Shown in pieces: positions 10,095 to 18,191 of a DNA stretch of 64,000 bases. The notes under the pieces were generated by a model. It was not told where the DNA came from. It did not search any database and was given only the letters and a program-made list of their open reading frames with translations. The position numbers and the translations under genes are program-made. Source of the DNA: Spirosoma agri (GTDB lineage Bacteria; Bacteroidota; Bacteroidia; Cytophagales; Spirosomataceae); assembly GCF_010747415.1 (NCBI RefSeq), contig NZ_JAAGNZ010000001.1, forward strand, positions 2,852,001 to 2,916,000, given 5' to 3'. Position 1 is the stretch's first letter. Every line of letters starts with the position of its first letter.

Positions 10095-11384
10095 TTAATC
10101 CGCCAAATTTTGGTTCAAATGAACTTTGACGGTATCGATTCGTGTGCCATCCATAGACACAATCGTAAACGTAAAGGGTGATAATTCGATGATCTCACCA
10201 ACGTGGGGAAGGTCTTCGTTCGTTGCCAGAATCAATCCGCCGAGCGTATCGTAACTGCCTTCGGGAATGGACCAGCCGTAGGTTGTGTTGAGGTCGTCGA
10301 TTTCGTGTCGGGCGCTCAGCAGCCAGGTATGGTCATCGAGTTGCTGCTCGGTCCAGTCTTCATTGGTGTCGTATTCATCCTGAATCTCACCAAAAATCTG
10401 CTCGACCATATCCTCCAGACTAACAATTCCGGCCGTGCCGCCGAACTCATCGACAACCAGTGCCAGGCTTTTTCGCTCGGACAGAAAGCGCAGCAACAGG
10501 TCCTGAGCGGGCATCGTTTCGGGAATCGTGATGATGGGCGTTATAATTTCCTCGACCGTAGCGGGTTTCTGGAACAACGCCAGCGCATGACAATAGCCAA
10601 TAACATCATCGATCGTATCGCGGTAGATGATAATTTTTGAGTGACCACTGTCCTGAAAAGCCTGCCGAAGCTCCTCTACGCTATCATCAACCTCAATGGC
10701 ATTGATTTCAGTACGGGGAACCAGGCAGTCACGTACGCGCACATCGCGAAACTCAATGGCGTTGTTGAAAATCTGCGTATCGATCTCCAGATCTTCTTCC
10801 TTATCGGTTTTCTGATTCAGTTGCTGGAGATAATGGTTAAGATCGGTCAGACCAAAGACCGGACGGATCTCCGGGTTTCGGTTACCTAACATGAATCGGA
10901 TCAGAAACCGGGCTACTCCAACCAAAACGCGGACCAGCGGAGCGATGGCTTTGTAGATAACCCACAATGGCACTGCGAGTGCTTCCAGAAACCGGTCGGG
11001 ATGAATAAGGGCTAAACTCTTGGGTAGGTAATCGGCGAGGGGAAGAAAAACGATGGTCAGAACGATCGTTTCAATCGTAATAAACACAAACTGGTGGTCA
11101 GCCCAGGATTCGGGCAAAATGGCCATCAGCAATGGATTCAGCGCCGTAACGCCCAGTACCGCGTAAAGGACCAGAAAAAGCGTATTGCCCGTAAGCGTAG
11201 TACCGACGAACAGAATTGGATTTTTCAGAAAACCGGATACTAGTTTCTCGCTCAGGGGGCCCTGCTTACTGTGTAGCTCGAAATAGAGTCGATTGACCGA
11301 CACGTATGCCATTTCGACGGCTGAGAAAAAGCCCGCCAGCACAAGCGCGAGTAAGGCACCAAAAAGTAACGCGTAGGGTTCCAA
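10095..11384 (-). CDS. CNNM/CorC-type membrane protein with CBS pair
   Basis: Predicted inner-membrane protein of the HlyC/CorC family, linked to Mg2+/Co2+ homeostasis. An N-terminal DUF21/CNNM domain with several hydrophobic segments (LLFGALLALVLAGFFSAVEMAYVS to about residue 185) is followed by two CBS motifs (VRDCLVPRTEINAIEV to YRDTIDDVIGYCH, then PAQDLLLRFLSERKSLALVVDEFGGTAGIVSLEDMVEQIFGEI) and a CorC_HlyC tail ending FTFTIVSMDGTRIDTVKV. 429 residues. A second paralogue lies at 33394-34683. One of these could correspond to GldE-like proteins of the phylum, but nothing local supports choosing. Confidence 0.9.
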   Translation of the reverse strand: MEPYALLFGALLALVLAGFFSAVEMAYVSVNRLYFELHSKQGPLSEKLVSGFLKNPILFVGTTLTGNTLFLVLYAVLGVTALNPLLMAILPESWADHQFVFITIETIVLTIVFLPLADYLPKSLALIHPDRFLEALAVPLWVIYKAIAPLVRVLVGVARFLIRFMLGNRNPEIRPVFGLTDLNHYLQQLNQKTDKEEDLEIDTQIFNNAIEFRDVRVRDCLVPRTEINAIEVDDSVEELRQAFQDSGHSKIIIYRDTIDDVIGYCHALALFQKPATVEEIITPIITIPETMPAQDLLLRFLSERKSLALVVDEFGGTAGIVSLEDMVEQIFGEIQDEYDTNEDWTEQQLDDHTWLLSARHEIDDLNTTYGWSIPEGSYDTLGGLILATNEDLPHVGEIIELSPFTFTIVSMDGTRIDTVKVHLNQNLAD

Positions 11385-11417
11385 TCGAATTTCGGTTAGT
11401 CGTTTCGGTCATTTGTT

Positions 11418-11495
11418 GAGGCTGCTTGCTGAACGGTGCTCGATAGACCATCTCCCAAGATATGGCCTATCGAGCACCGTTCAGCAAGCAGCCTC
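11418..11495. repeat. 29-bp perfect palindrome, same tip as 2462-2530
   Basis: Arms 11418-11446 and 11467-11495 are perfect reverse complements. The 20-nt interior pairs further (CCAT with ATGG), leaving a tip ATCTCCC-AAGATA that differs by one C from the tip of the palindrome after alaS. It lies upstream of the CorC-type gene and downstream of the small ccmF-linked gene, with no T-run. Arm sequences are unrelated to those at 2462. Confidence 0.9.
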
Positions 11496-11594
11496 CATTC
11501 GTTAGTGCTCGTTTGTGGCTGGGTGGAGTGATAAAAGACTCCTGAACCGCAAACAAAGAGCCAGCTAGCGGTCTACAACACTACAAACCAGACC

Positions 11595-11828
11595 CTATTT
11601 CTTCTTTTTCTTCCGATCTTCCACCATCTGTTTAATGGTGGGCGAGATTGCTTTTTCGCGTTCGAGTCGTTTGTTCTTAACGTACTGAAACGCCAGCAAA
11701 CAACCCAGACACAGCATCAATAACCAATAACTCTCCGTAAAGGTTGTGCGCTGGTATTCGGCAATCCAAAGAATCAGGAATCCGGCACCACCCGAAAGAA
11801 GCAGTATTTCAGAAAGTTTCAGTTTCAT
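11595..11828 (-). CDS. Small two-helix membrane protein coupled to ccmF
   Basis: 77-residue protein with two predicted membrane helices (ILLLSGGAGFLILWIAEY and SYWLLMLCLGCLLAFQYV) and a very basic C-terminal tail ending in five lysines. Its ATG shares one base with the ccmF stop (TGATG), so translation is coupled and the product is probably made in step with CcmF. I do not recognise the family. Position at the end of the ccm operon suggests an accessory or unrelated inner-membrane subunit; this is inference only. Confidence 0.75.
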   Translation of the reverse strand: MKLKLSEILLLSGGAGFLILWIAEYQRTTFTESYWLLMLCLGCLLAFQYVKNKRLEREKAISPTIKQMVEDRKKKKK

Positions 11829-14515
11829 CAGATCATCTTATCCCGCATCTTTCTAAACTCACGATACCGGCGGACGATAGCAATCAGAAAGCCCAGGACA
11901 ACGATCAGGGTACCGATCCAGAGTACGTTGATGAGCGGTTTTTCGAAGGCTTTCATTACGATGTAGTCACGCTGCGTCCGGTTAACGGCGAATGTAAACT
12001 TACCGGTTTGCGGGTCGATCTCGTTCAACTGAATGCGCACGCCTAGCTCGTCACTTACTTCGGCAGGGTGAGCGACCATCCGGTTTTTGATAACAAACGC
12101 GGGATTTAATGTCTGCTCGCCGTTTTTGCTCATTACCCGTACCCGTGCCCGTATGGCTGCGTCGCTGGCACTAATTTCCATCCCTTCCACCTCATTCGTC
12201 CGGACGACATCGTCCAGAATAGCTACGTAGTCATTCAGGAAAAAGGTATCTTTAATAGCCACGCTATACGTTTCGGTCTTTTCCCATTTGTTTTCAGCAC
12301 TCGGATCAGGCACCGAGTTGACGTACGTGTAAATATCACGATCCGCTTTGTGACGGGTATCGGGCGAAGCCAGCAGCCCCATCCGTTCGTTAACCTGCGC
12401 ACGAGGGAATAGGCTGAACACTTTCCCGCTGGGTTCGCGGTACTCCACTTCGTAATAGGTGTTCTCCGGATAGAGCGCGAGAGTGTCTCCTTTCTTGTGG
12501 TAAACTTTGCCGTTCTGTTCAATATTCTTCTGGGCAATGCCATGATAATCACCCTCGATGACCATCACATCTTTGCGCGGAATATAGCCCGGTACATCAC
12601 GCGCTTCGATGCGCTGACCACGATAGGTGATCTGATACGTGCCCATACGCTCGGGCTGATTCAACCACAAAAGCGTATTCTCTTTGTTTTCTTTATTATC
12701 GTTCTTCGTGAATTCGTCCTGCTTTGAGATCAGTAGACCACTGGTATTGATCGAAATAACTTTCGAGAACCCGGCCGAATACAAAATACCAATCAGCATC
12801 AACGCCAGACCAATGTGAGCGATCGCACCGCCCGAGAAACGGTAATTACCGCGAATAATTCCCAGCAGGATAGTGCCATTGGTGACGAGCGCAAACACGG
12901 CGGCTACGAGCAGAATCATGTATACCGGATTCTTGATGGACCCGAACGCGATCAGACCCGCGCTGACAAGCAGCGTTATGATGCCCGGCGTAATGAGTGC
13001 GTCCCACTTTTTGTTGTCCAGCCTGCGCCACCACATAAACTGCCCAACGCCCGTCAGCAACGCAATCACGACGAAGAACCAGACCTGGAATTTGTTGTAG
13101 TGAGCAATCTGATCGGCTGGTAAGGCCAGATTCGATATTTTGCCGAAGCTTTCCAGAATCTTGTTGTAAACCGGAATGGACGTTGTTGCAATAATCTGAA
13201 AGGCTGATAAACACAGCACCGTAGCACCGATAAACAACCAGAATTCTTTAGTATACACGGAGGCTTCCTGCTCATCGGTCGGAATGTATTTCCACTTACG
13301 GGCCGCCAGTACAACGGCCAGCACGACGAACGCCAGCAAGTAAACCAGCAACTGACCGGATAGGCCTAGATCAGTGAATGAGTGAACGGATGCGTTGCCC
13401 AGAATACCGCTTCGCGTCAGGAAAGTGGAGTACAAGATCAGCAGGAACGTCGCAATCGTCAGGATAATGGTCGTTTTCAGGCCCGTTGAACTGCGTTTGG
13501 CGATCAGCATCGTATGCAGGGCACCTACCATGACCAGCCAGGGGACAAAAACGGCATTTTCGACCGGGTCCCAGTTCCAGTAACCGCCGAAATTTAGCGT
13601 TTCGTAAGCCCAGTAACCACCCATCATGATGCCGATACCCAAAATCATAGCTCCAAACAGCGTCCAGGGTAACGCCGGACGAATCCATTCGAGGGGTTGG
13701 TTGCGCCATAAGCCAGCAATGCAATACGCAAACGGGACGAGTGTCAAGGCAAAGCCCAGAAAAAGCGTTGGCGGGTGAATGACCATCCAGTAGTTCTGAA
13801 GCAGCGGATTCAGGCCGTTCCCGTCTTTGGGTACAAACGTAGGATCAGCGGTGAAGATCGGAGCGTCCGGCATGGCTTCGGTCAGCAGCAGGAAAGGCGA
13901 GGAGCCAAGCTTGAACGTGTCGCCGAATACAACGCCCAGGATCATAGAGGCCAGAAACGCCTGAACGAGCGCAAAAACAGTCATCATGGGGGCCTCCCAT
14001 TGTTTGCCTATCGCACTCCGGCTGGTAGTGATCAGAATGACACCCAGCACCGCATCCCAGAAAAGCCAGAGCAGAAACGATCCTTCCTGCCCTTCCCAGA
14101 AGCACGAAATCATGTATTGCACCGGCAGGGCCAGCGACGAGTGGCTCCAGGCGTAGTGGTATTCGAAATAGTGATTGTAAATGATGTAATACAGGCTGGC
14201 TCCAACACCGAACACCGCCAGGGCGTGTAGGCAGAATGACCAGCGCGCCAGCGTTTTCCAGTCGTCCTTGGCTGGCTTCTGATTAGCCTGCGACCCGGAG
14301 CGGCTCAGTTGGGCGGGTGCTTTTCGCTTCGCCGTTTTTCCTCCGAATGTGGACTCTCCTGCATACGCAAGTTGTGGCTCTTCGATCGATACCACTTCTA
14401 CACTGGCCCGACGACCGAGCGAGGAGAGAAAATAGGCTACCGTCGCTACCAGCGCTGTAACAAATGACAGAATGACGAAAAAGTGGCCGAGTTGCCCGAC
14501 TGTAGTATGTATCAT
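11828..14515 (-). CDS. ccmF: Cytochrome c maturation haem lyase subunit CcmF
   Basis: Polytopic inner-membrane protein that attaches haem to apocytochrome c together with CcmE. The haem-handling tryptophan-rich motif is present as GGYWNWDPVEN (about residues 310-320), with HPPTLFLGF (His near 247) and many hydrophobic segments. At 895 residues it is longer than proteobacterial CcmF (about 650). The extra length includes a charged N-terminal loop (about 40-85) and a large soluble C-terminal domain before the last helix (ALI-type end VLWIGTLIVVLGFLIAIV). It lies in ccmB-C-D-E-F order and overlaps the next small gene by one base. Confidence 0.95.
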   Translation of the reverse strand: MIHTTVGQLGHFFVILSFVTALVATVAYFLSSLGRRASVEVVSIEEPQLAYAGESTFGGKTAKRKAPAQLSRSGSQANQKPAKDDWKTLARWSFCLHALAVFGVGASLYYIIYNHYFEYHYAWSHSSLALPVQYMISCFWEGQEGSFLLWLFWDAVLGVILITTSRSAIGKQWEAPMMTVFALVQAFLASMILGVVFGDTFKLGSSPFLLLTEAMPDAPIFTADPTFVPKDGNGLNPLLQNYWMVIHPPTLFLGFALTLVPFAYCIAGLWRNQPLEWIRPALPWTLFGAMILGIGIMMGGYWAYETLNFGGYWNWDPVENAVFVPWLVMVGALHTMLIAKRSSTGLKTTIILTIATFLLILYSTFLTRSGILGNASVHSFTDLGLSGQLLVYLLAFVVLAVVLAARKWKYIPTDEQEASVYTKEFWLFIGATVLCLSAFQIIATTSIPVYNKILESFGKISNLALPADQIAHYNKFQVWFFVVIALLTGVGQFMWWRRLDNKKWDALITPGIITLLVSAGLIAFGSIKNPVYMILLVAAVFALVTNGTILLGIIRGNYRFSGGAIAHIGLALMLIGILYSAGFSKVISINTSGLLISKQDEFTKNDNKENKENTLLWLNQPERMGTYQITYRGQRIEARDVPGYIPRKDVMVIEGDYHGIAQKNIEQNGKVYHKKGDTLALYPENTYYEVEYREPSGKVFSLFPRAQVNERMGLLASPDTRHKADRDIYTYVNSVPDPSAENKWEKTETYSVAIKDTFFLNDYVAILDDVVRTNEVEGMEISASDAAIRARVRVMSKNGEQTLNPAFVIKNRMVAHPAEVSDELGVRIQLNEIDPQTGKFTFAVNRTQRDYIVMKAFEKPLINVLWIGTLIVVLGFLIAIVRRYREFRKMRDKMI

Positions 14516-14587
14516 TGACTAAGAGTAGAAAGAACTAAAAGGCGACGGAATGAACACATTCTCTGCGTTTTCATTAAGTCGCTTCTT

Positions 14588-15028
14588 TCATAATTGCGCT
14601 GTTTTGGCTTCGTGCTCCGTCGTTTCCAGCTTGTTCTCCTGGTACTTCGAAGGGCATTTGAGCAGAATTTTGTTGCACTGGAAATGATCACCCTGCATGG
14701 CACCGATCACGACAATCTGCTCCGAACGCTCGAAATCCTGCGGCTTAGGGCTATTGTAAACGACTTTTTGCGGGTGATTTTCGTTATCGATCAGCGTAAA
14801 TTCAAAGTGGTTCGGGTCGATAGCCGGATCATAGAGCATATCGGTGACACGACCCTGTGCATCTTTCTGCACCTTACCCACGACGTGAATCATTTTTTCG
14901 TCGCCGTCCTGCGCGAGTTCAGAAGCCTGCTTGAAGGTGACGTATGAACTGGCGTCGCCCGCCGTTGCTACGATGATACCGATAGCCAGTGCAATGACGA
15001 CGATACCGAAAATGTGAGAGAGTTTCAT
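14588..15028 (-). CDS. ccmE: Haem chaperone CcmE, CxxxY variant
   Basis: Periplasmic, membrane-anchored haem chaperone taking haem from CcmC to CcmF. One N-terminal anchor (IFGIVVIALAIGIIVATAG) is followed by an OB-fold domain. The haem-binding motif, HxxxY in E. coli, here reads C125-PSK-Y129, so cysteine replaces the covalent haem ligand. Cysteine variants of CcmE are known outside the proteobacteria, so this is probably functional. 146 residues, normal. It lies 72 bp before ccmF and 41 bp after ccmD on the transcribed strand. Confidence 0.93.
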   Translation of the reverse strand: MKLSHIFGIVVIALAIGIIVATAGDASSYVTFKQASELAQDGDEKMIHVVGKVQKDAQGRVTDMLYDPAIDPNHFEFTLIDNENHPQKVVYNSPKPQDFERSEQIVVIGAMQGDHFQCNKILLKCPSKYQENKLETTEHEAKTAQL

Positions 15029-15069
15029 GTTGGTTAATTGGTGTACAGTTTACTGAGGTAAGCCACAAA

Positions 15070-15390
15070 CTACAGGCTGTAATCGTTCTTCTGCGCGGGT
15101 GTTCCGGTCTGCTTTACTTCCTTTTCCAATTTGCCAATCTGCCGGTCGAGACGAACCAGATAAATAATAATACCCGCAAATATGGCCGCAATGACCGCCA
15201 CAACTACCCAGATCTTACCATCAGCCCGGAGCTTATCGGCCATCTCAACGCCGTTCGAAACCGGTTGTTGAGCCATAAGTTGCTGGCTGAGAAGAAGCAA
15301 GGCCGCCAGTGGTGCTTTTGTCAAAAAAGACAGTCCCATTTGAATAAGAGAAATAAGTCTAAGAATTAACGCAAAAAGAAGACGAATCAT
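15070..15390 (-). CDS. ccmD: CcmD-like small membrane protein
   Basis: 106 residues: a hydrophobic N-terminal segment resembling a signal peptide (LAALLLLSQQLMAQQ), then KLRADGKIWVVVAVIAAIFAGIIIYLVRLDRQIGKLEKEV, one transmembrane helix followed by the short charged CcmD-type tail. In known systems CcmD releases holo-CcmE from the CcmABC complex. Size is larger than proteobacterial CcmD because of the N-terminal extension; position between ccmC and ccmE supports the call. Confidence 0.8.
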   Translation of the reverse strand: MIRLLFALILRLISLIQMGLSFLTKAPLAALLLLSQQLMAQQPVSNGVEMADKLRADGKIWVVVAVIAAIFAGIIIYLVRLDRQIGKLEKEVKQTGTPAQKNDYSL

Positions 15391-15410
15391 TCCGGTTTGG
15401 TCCCACAGAA

Positions 15411-16070
15411 TTAATCGTCCAAAGCAACTTTTATCCGACGGAGCCTGACGCGCAGTTCCGTGATCCAGACACCCAGCAGCGTAAACCCAATAATGGCCGG
15501 ATAGAACACCATACGGAGGCTATTATCCATATCGTACTTTCCGAAGGCCGGGTTACCTCCGTTGCCGGGATGTAGCGAATCGTTCAGCCGAGGCACGATA
15601 AAGATGAGAGGAATAAAGACGGCGAACGCGAAAATATTATAAACCGCCGAAATGCGGGCGCGTCGTTGCTCATCATCGAAGGAACCCCGCAAAATCAAAT
15701 AAGCCAGGTACATGAGCATACCCACGGCAACGCTGTTCAGCTTTGGGTCGTTAGGCCAGGGTTCGCCCCAGGTGAAATTAGCCCAGATCGAGCCTGTCAG
15801 ACAACCCAACAACCCGTATAGAATGGCAGTGTTGGCAAACTCGACCGCAACGAGGTCATCGTCGAAACGACCACTGCGCAGGTAGCGAATGGAATAGACG
15901 GCTGACGTCAGGAGCAGGATGATCATGCCGAACCAGAGCGGAACGTGGAAATAAACGTTTCGGATACTCTCGTTCAGGATGGGCTGCCGAGGAACAACGC
16001 CCAGCAAACCCTGTAAGACAACATAGGTCAGAATCAGGACCGAAAGGACTTTCCACCAATTCTTTTTCAT
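15411..16070 (-). CDS. ccmC: Haem transport/ligation membrane protein CcmC
   Basis: Inner-membrane haem-handling protein that loads haem onto CcmE. Six hydrophobic segments are apparent; the tryptophan-rich motif reads GSIWANFTWGEPWPNDPKLN, and the flanking histidines occur in NVYFHVPLWFGM and SLHPGNGG. At 219 residues it is CcmC-sized rather than CcsA-sized. A block of small hairpins separates it from ccmB. Confidence 0.94.
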   Translation of the reverse strand: MKKNWWKVLSVLILTYVVLQGLLGVVPRQPILNESIRNVYFHVPLWFGMIILLLTSAVYSIRYLRSGRFDDDLVAVEFANTAILYGLLGCLTGSIWANFTWGEPWPNDPKLNSVAVGMLMYLAYLILRGSFDDEQRRARISAVYNIFAFAVFIPLIFIVPRLNDSLHPGNGGNPAFGKYDMDNSLRMVFYPAIIGFTLLGVWITELRVRLRRIKVALDD

Positions 16071-16077
16071 AGGTAAC

Positions 16078-16142
16078 GCGGGTGGAAACCCGCCTTTAAT
16101 TGGTAAACGAGCGGTTTTTTACCGCAACGGCGGACCGTCCGC
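16078..16142. repeat. Three small GC-rich palindromes between ccmB and ccmC
   Basis: GCGGGTGGAAACCCGC (16078-16093), GCGGTTTTTTACCGC (16111-16125) and GCGGACCGTCCGC (16130-16142). The first folds as a 6-bp stem with a GGAA (GNRA-type) loop and matches a repeat at 44878-44893 except for a compensating T-A to C-G change. The cluster could stabilise or attenuate the message between ccmB and ccmC. Confidence 0.75.
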
Positions 16143-16150
16143 GTCACAGG

Positions 16151-16825
16151 TTAGCTCCGCCACAAAAATGGGAACAGCAACAACGATAAGGTTACGACAA
16201 TAACATCGATGGCCAGCACCGTTCCGATCTCATCCCAGCTTGCGCTTCGGTCAAGGCCGTCGAGTGCGTTTTTTGACAGTTTAAGCAGCATCAGCAGCAG
16301 CGGCAGAATGATAGGGAAACTCAATACTGCCATCAGCGTCGCCGGATTTTCGGCCTTGCTGGCGATGCCCGAAACCAGCGTCAGGGAGGCTGCAAAGCCA
16401 ATAGCACCCAGAATGAGGGTCAACAGATATAACGGAACATCATCGACCGGATTGCCCAGCACAAAGGCGTACACCCCGAAGCCCAACAAGGCCAGCACCA
16501 GCATCAGCACCGTATTGTACAGAATCTTCGACAGGATGATCTGCTGCGGACTCGCCAGTATATAATAATACAGCTGCCGCCCCGCGCGCTCCTGCACAAA
16601 ACTCTTGGCAATGGCGTTGATGGCCGTAAACAACAGAATAATCCAGAACAATGTATTCCAAACGATCGGCGTCAGCTGACCACGTCGCGCATTGAAACTT
16701 AAATAACACACAAAAACGGCCCCGACAATGTACAGCAGCATCCCGTTGAGCGCGTAGCGTTGCCGCCACTCCAGCAGAAATTCCTTCCGCATCAATGCAC
16801 TCAACTGTCGTACTGATTCTGCCAT
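16151..16825 (-). CDS. ccmB: Haem exporter permease CcmB
   Basis: Membrane subunit of the CcmAB ABC complex that drives release of haem-loaded CcmE. Six hydrophobic segments and the conserved N-terminal ALMRKEFLLEWRQRYALNGMLLY plus FVQERAGRQLYYYILASPQQIILSK are characteristic. 224 residues, normal. It is the first gene of the ccm run; ccmA, the ATPase, is not in this window and must lie elsewhere. Confidence 0.94.
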   Translation of the reverse strand: MAESVRQLSALMRKEFLLEWRQRYALNGMLLYIVGAVFVCYLSFNARRGQLTPIVWNTLFWIILLFTAINAIAKSFVQERAGRQLYYYILASPQQIILSKILYNTVLMLVLALLGFGVYAFVLGNPVDDVPLYLLTLILGAIGFAASLTLVSGIASKAENPATLMAVLSFPIILPLLLMLLKLSKNALDGLDRSASWDEIGTVLAIDVIVVTLSLLLFPFLWRS

Positions 16826-16844
16826 GCCCGCTTTTTTAATGCTG

Positions 16845-16852
16845 CAAATTTA
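16845..16852 (-). promoter_or_regulatory. Bacteroidota -7 box for the ccm operon
   Basis: On the minus strand TAAATTTG matches TAnnTTTG, 20 nt before the ccmB ATG. No clear TTG at the -33 distance. Confidence 0.5.
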
Positions 16853-17048
16853 CGGTGCAATGCTGATGCGAAAAAGAAATAGTTTTGCATTCTGATCGTC
16901 TTCTGAAAGTCAGCATTCCATTTTTGCGCGTCCGGTTGGCCCTGTCAGTCGGTTTGTCTCTGAATGTGAACACGATGCCGGAAGAAGTTACCCCACTACG
17001 GGAGCGTTGCTCAGGCATAATGCCGTACCGCAAGTCTTATTTATACGA

Positions 17049-17813
17049 ATGGATAGTTCTACTACGCTGATTCTCTGCGCTTTTTCGTTCCTGGCTGGTT
17101 TTGTCGATGCTATAATCGGTGGGGGTGGATTAATCCAAACGCCCGCTATTCTCTTTACGCTGCCTCAGTATCCGGTACCAACGCTGATTGCATCGACAAA
17201 AATACCATCACTGGCCGGGAGTCTGATGGGTGCGTTTCAATACAGCCGACGGGTTGTTGTTATCGGTCGTTTCATTGCGCCGATGATGGCGATTGCGTTT
17301 GCCGCGTCGTGGCTGGGCTCGCTGACGCTTACCCGCGTACCCAACAGCTTCATGAAACCAGTGGCGCTGGTCATTCTGGTGGCTGTGTTCATCTACACGC
17401 TAATCAAAAAAGAGTTCGGGCAGGTAACGCAGCAGTATGTCTCCGCCCGCCAGCAGCGCCTACGCATGTGGACTATGGGGGCCTGTATTGGCTTTTATGA
17501 CGGCTTTTTCGGGCCGGGAACCGGAAGTTTTCTTGTCCTGGGGTTCATTACGCTGATCGGGTTTGATTTTCTGAAGGCCAGCGCTCATGCCAAGCTGGTC
17601 AACGCGGCTACGAATCTGGCCAGCACGTTGTTCTTTGTAAACGAGGGTAAAATCCTTTACGCCGTTGCCTTTCCGATGGCCCTGGCCAACCTATCCGGCG
17701 CGTTTCTGGGTGCACGACTAGCTATCCTGAAAGGGAATCAGTTTATCCGTGTCTTCTTTCTACTGATTATCACGGCGACGATCATCCGATTCGGCTGGGA
17801 CCTGATCGGCTAG
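17049..17813 (+). CDS. TauE/SafE family permease
   Basis: Predicted polytopic membrane transporter of the sulfite exporter TauE/SafE (DUF81) family, which moves sulfur-containing or small organic anions. The two half-repeats are visible, each with a glycine-rich turn: AGFVDAIIGGGGLIQTPAIL near the N-terminus and IGFYDGFFGPGTGSFLVLGF in the middle. I chose the ATG at 17049 (254 residues, MDSSTTLILCAF) because the upstream in-frame extension has no membrane or family character. It diverges from ccmB; substrate unknown. Confidence 0.9.
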   Translation: MDSSTTLILCAFSFLAGFVDAIIGGGGLIQTPAILFTLPQYPVPTLIASTKIPSLAGSLMGAFQYSRRVVVIGRFIAPMMAIAFAASWLGSLTLTRVPNSFMKPVALVILVAVFIYTLIKKEFGQVTQQYVSARQQRLRMWTMGACIGFYDGFFGPGTGSFLVLGFITLIGFDFLKASAHAKLVNAATNLASTLFFVNEGKILYAVAFPMALANLSGAFLGARLAILKGNQFIRVFFLLIITATIIRFGWDLIG

Positions 17814-17834
17814 GAATTTCTTTGCCGTTCTTCC

Positions 17835-17865
17835 TTGCATCCAACAACTTTCCGTTGTAATCTTG
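17835..17865 (+). promoter_or_regulatory. Promoter of feoA
   Basis: TTG (17835-17837), 20-nt spacer, TAATCTTG (17858-17865); one mismatch to the TTG-N~20-TAnnTTTG pattern. It lies 38 nt before the feoA ATG. Confidence 0.55.
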
Positions 17866-17903
17866 CGTTAATTAAACTGAATCTAAATAAGAGCGGCATT
17901 ACC

Positions 17904-18128
17904 ATGAGCAAGCGCAGCGTGGCTGATCTGAAAGTTGGCGAGCGAGGTACCATTCAATCGTTCGATAACCAGTTGTTATCCCTCAAACTGCTTGAAATGG
18001 GCTGTTTGCCAGGCGCTGAAGTTTGTCTAAGCGGCAAAGCACCACTGGGTGACCCGATCTGTCTGAATGTATCCGGTTATTGTCTGGCCATGCGCAAGTC
18101 CGAAGCTGCTACGATTTTAATTGACTAG
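17904..18128 (+). CDS. feoA: Ferrous iron transport protein A
   Basis: 74-residue cytoplasmic SH3-like protein that assists FeoB. Typical features: DLKVGERGTIQSF, LKLLEMGCLPGAEV, and LGDPICLNVSGYCLAMRKSEAATILI. The ATG at 17904 is preferred to an upstream in-frame start because the family begins at this point and the promoter box lies between them. It is followed after 63 bp by feoB. Confidence 0.94.
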   Translation: MSKRSVADLKVGERGTIQSFDNQLLSLKLLEMGCLPGAEVCLSGKAPLGDPICLNVSGYCLAMRKSEAATILID

Positions 18129-18134
18129 TTTGTC

Positions 18135-18182
18135 CGTTGTGGTCTGCCTGTAGAGTGTGGCCATAACCGACAAACCACAACC
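18135..18182. repeat. Inverted repeat in the feoA-feoB gap
   Basis: About 18135-18148 (CGTTGTGGTCTGCC) pairs imperfectly with 18169-18182 (GACAAACCACAACC). The arm words (TTGTGGTTTG type) are the same as in the pyrE-osmC repeat at 9272-9338, so this is probably a copy of one repeat family rather than a feo-specific element. Confidence 0.55.
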
Positions 18183-18191
18183 CATAACCAG

